Shown here: positions 6,958-6,985 of the stretch, piece after piece
Numbering within the stretch: position 1 is the stretch's first letter
Layout of the letters: every line of letters starts with the position of its first letter
NCBI GenBank assembly: GCA_947177345.1
Contig: CAMWUB010000070.1
Location: 1-6,985, forward strand
DNA from: an uncultured Ruminococcus sp.
GTDB lineage: Bacteria; Bacillota; Clostridia; Oscillospirales; Ruminococcaceae
DNA length: 6,985 bases
Direction of reading: 5' to 3'
Program-made: the position numbers and the translations under genes
The notes under the pieces: generated by a model
Seen by the model: only the letters and a program-made list of their open reading frames with translations
Told to the model about the DNA's origin: nothing
Databases searched by the model: none

Positions 6958-6985
6958 TCCATAAAAAATAGTCAGTGAGTTATAT

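Noticed and set aside
6952..6985. Repeat or structure after tmk
   Set aside because: Only a short repeated ATAGTC is seen in the last bases; too short to mean anything, and the window ends.

Overview
The window comes from a low-GC Gram-positive bacterium, most likely a gut or rumen Clostridia member of the Ruminococcus/Oscillospiraceae kind. The evidence is an AT-rich sequence (GC under about 40% by eye), near-consensus sigma-A promoters, strong AAGGA/GAGGTG-type ribosome binding sites, a TTG start, and a thymidylate kinase of the subtype I associate with Clostridia. The species assignment is an inference; no rRNA or other marker is present.

Layout: positions 1-146 are an AT-rich intergenic region with two strong outward-facing sigma-A promoters. 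One is on the minus strand and reads off the left edge. The other (TTGAAA-17-TATAAT with extended -10) drives a tight plus-strand operon. The operon encodes (1) a VWA-domain protein with a complete MIDAS, 147-1277; (2) an unnamed 483-aa protein starting at TTG, 1302-2753; (3) a MoxR-type AAA+ ATPase, 2761-3858; (4) a full-length DUF5682 protein, 3819-6212, whose reading frame overlaps the ATPase gene by 40 nt. After an 82-nt gap without a hairpin comes tmk (dTMP kinase), 6295-6957. The last 28 nt hold nothing recognisable.

How the genes work together: MoxR ATPase + VWA + DUF5682 is a recurrent bacterial module; the E. coli yehL/yehM/yehP/yehQ cluster is the named relative I recall, where the fourth member is a SWIM zinc-finger protein. 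The module is uncharacterised biochemically as far as I know. By analogy with other MoxR-VWA pairs, the hexameric ATPase probably remodels a target through the VWA protein's metal-dependent contact. DUF5682 looks like an enzyme-type component, with conserved His/Glu motifs reminiscent of the TIKI/TraB/EreA/ChaN fold class. In this window the SWIM protein is absent and the 483-aa protein takes the fourth place. That protein, and the predicted catalytic motifs of DUF5682, are the least described parts of the system. tmk is ordinary nucleotide metabolism and may simply be a neighbour.

A DNA-level oddity runs through all genes: I found no GATC, GGCC or CTAG anywhere in 6985 nt, while CCGG occurs roughly 60 times (counted by eye).
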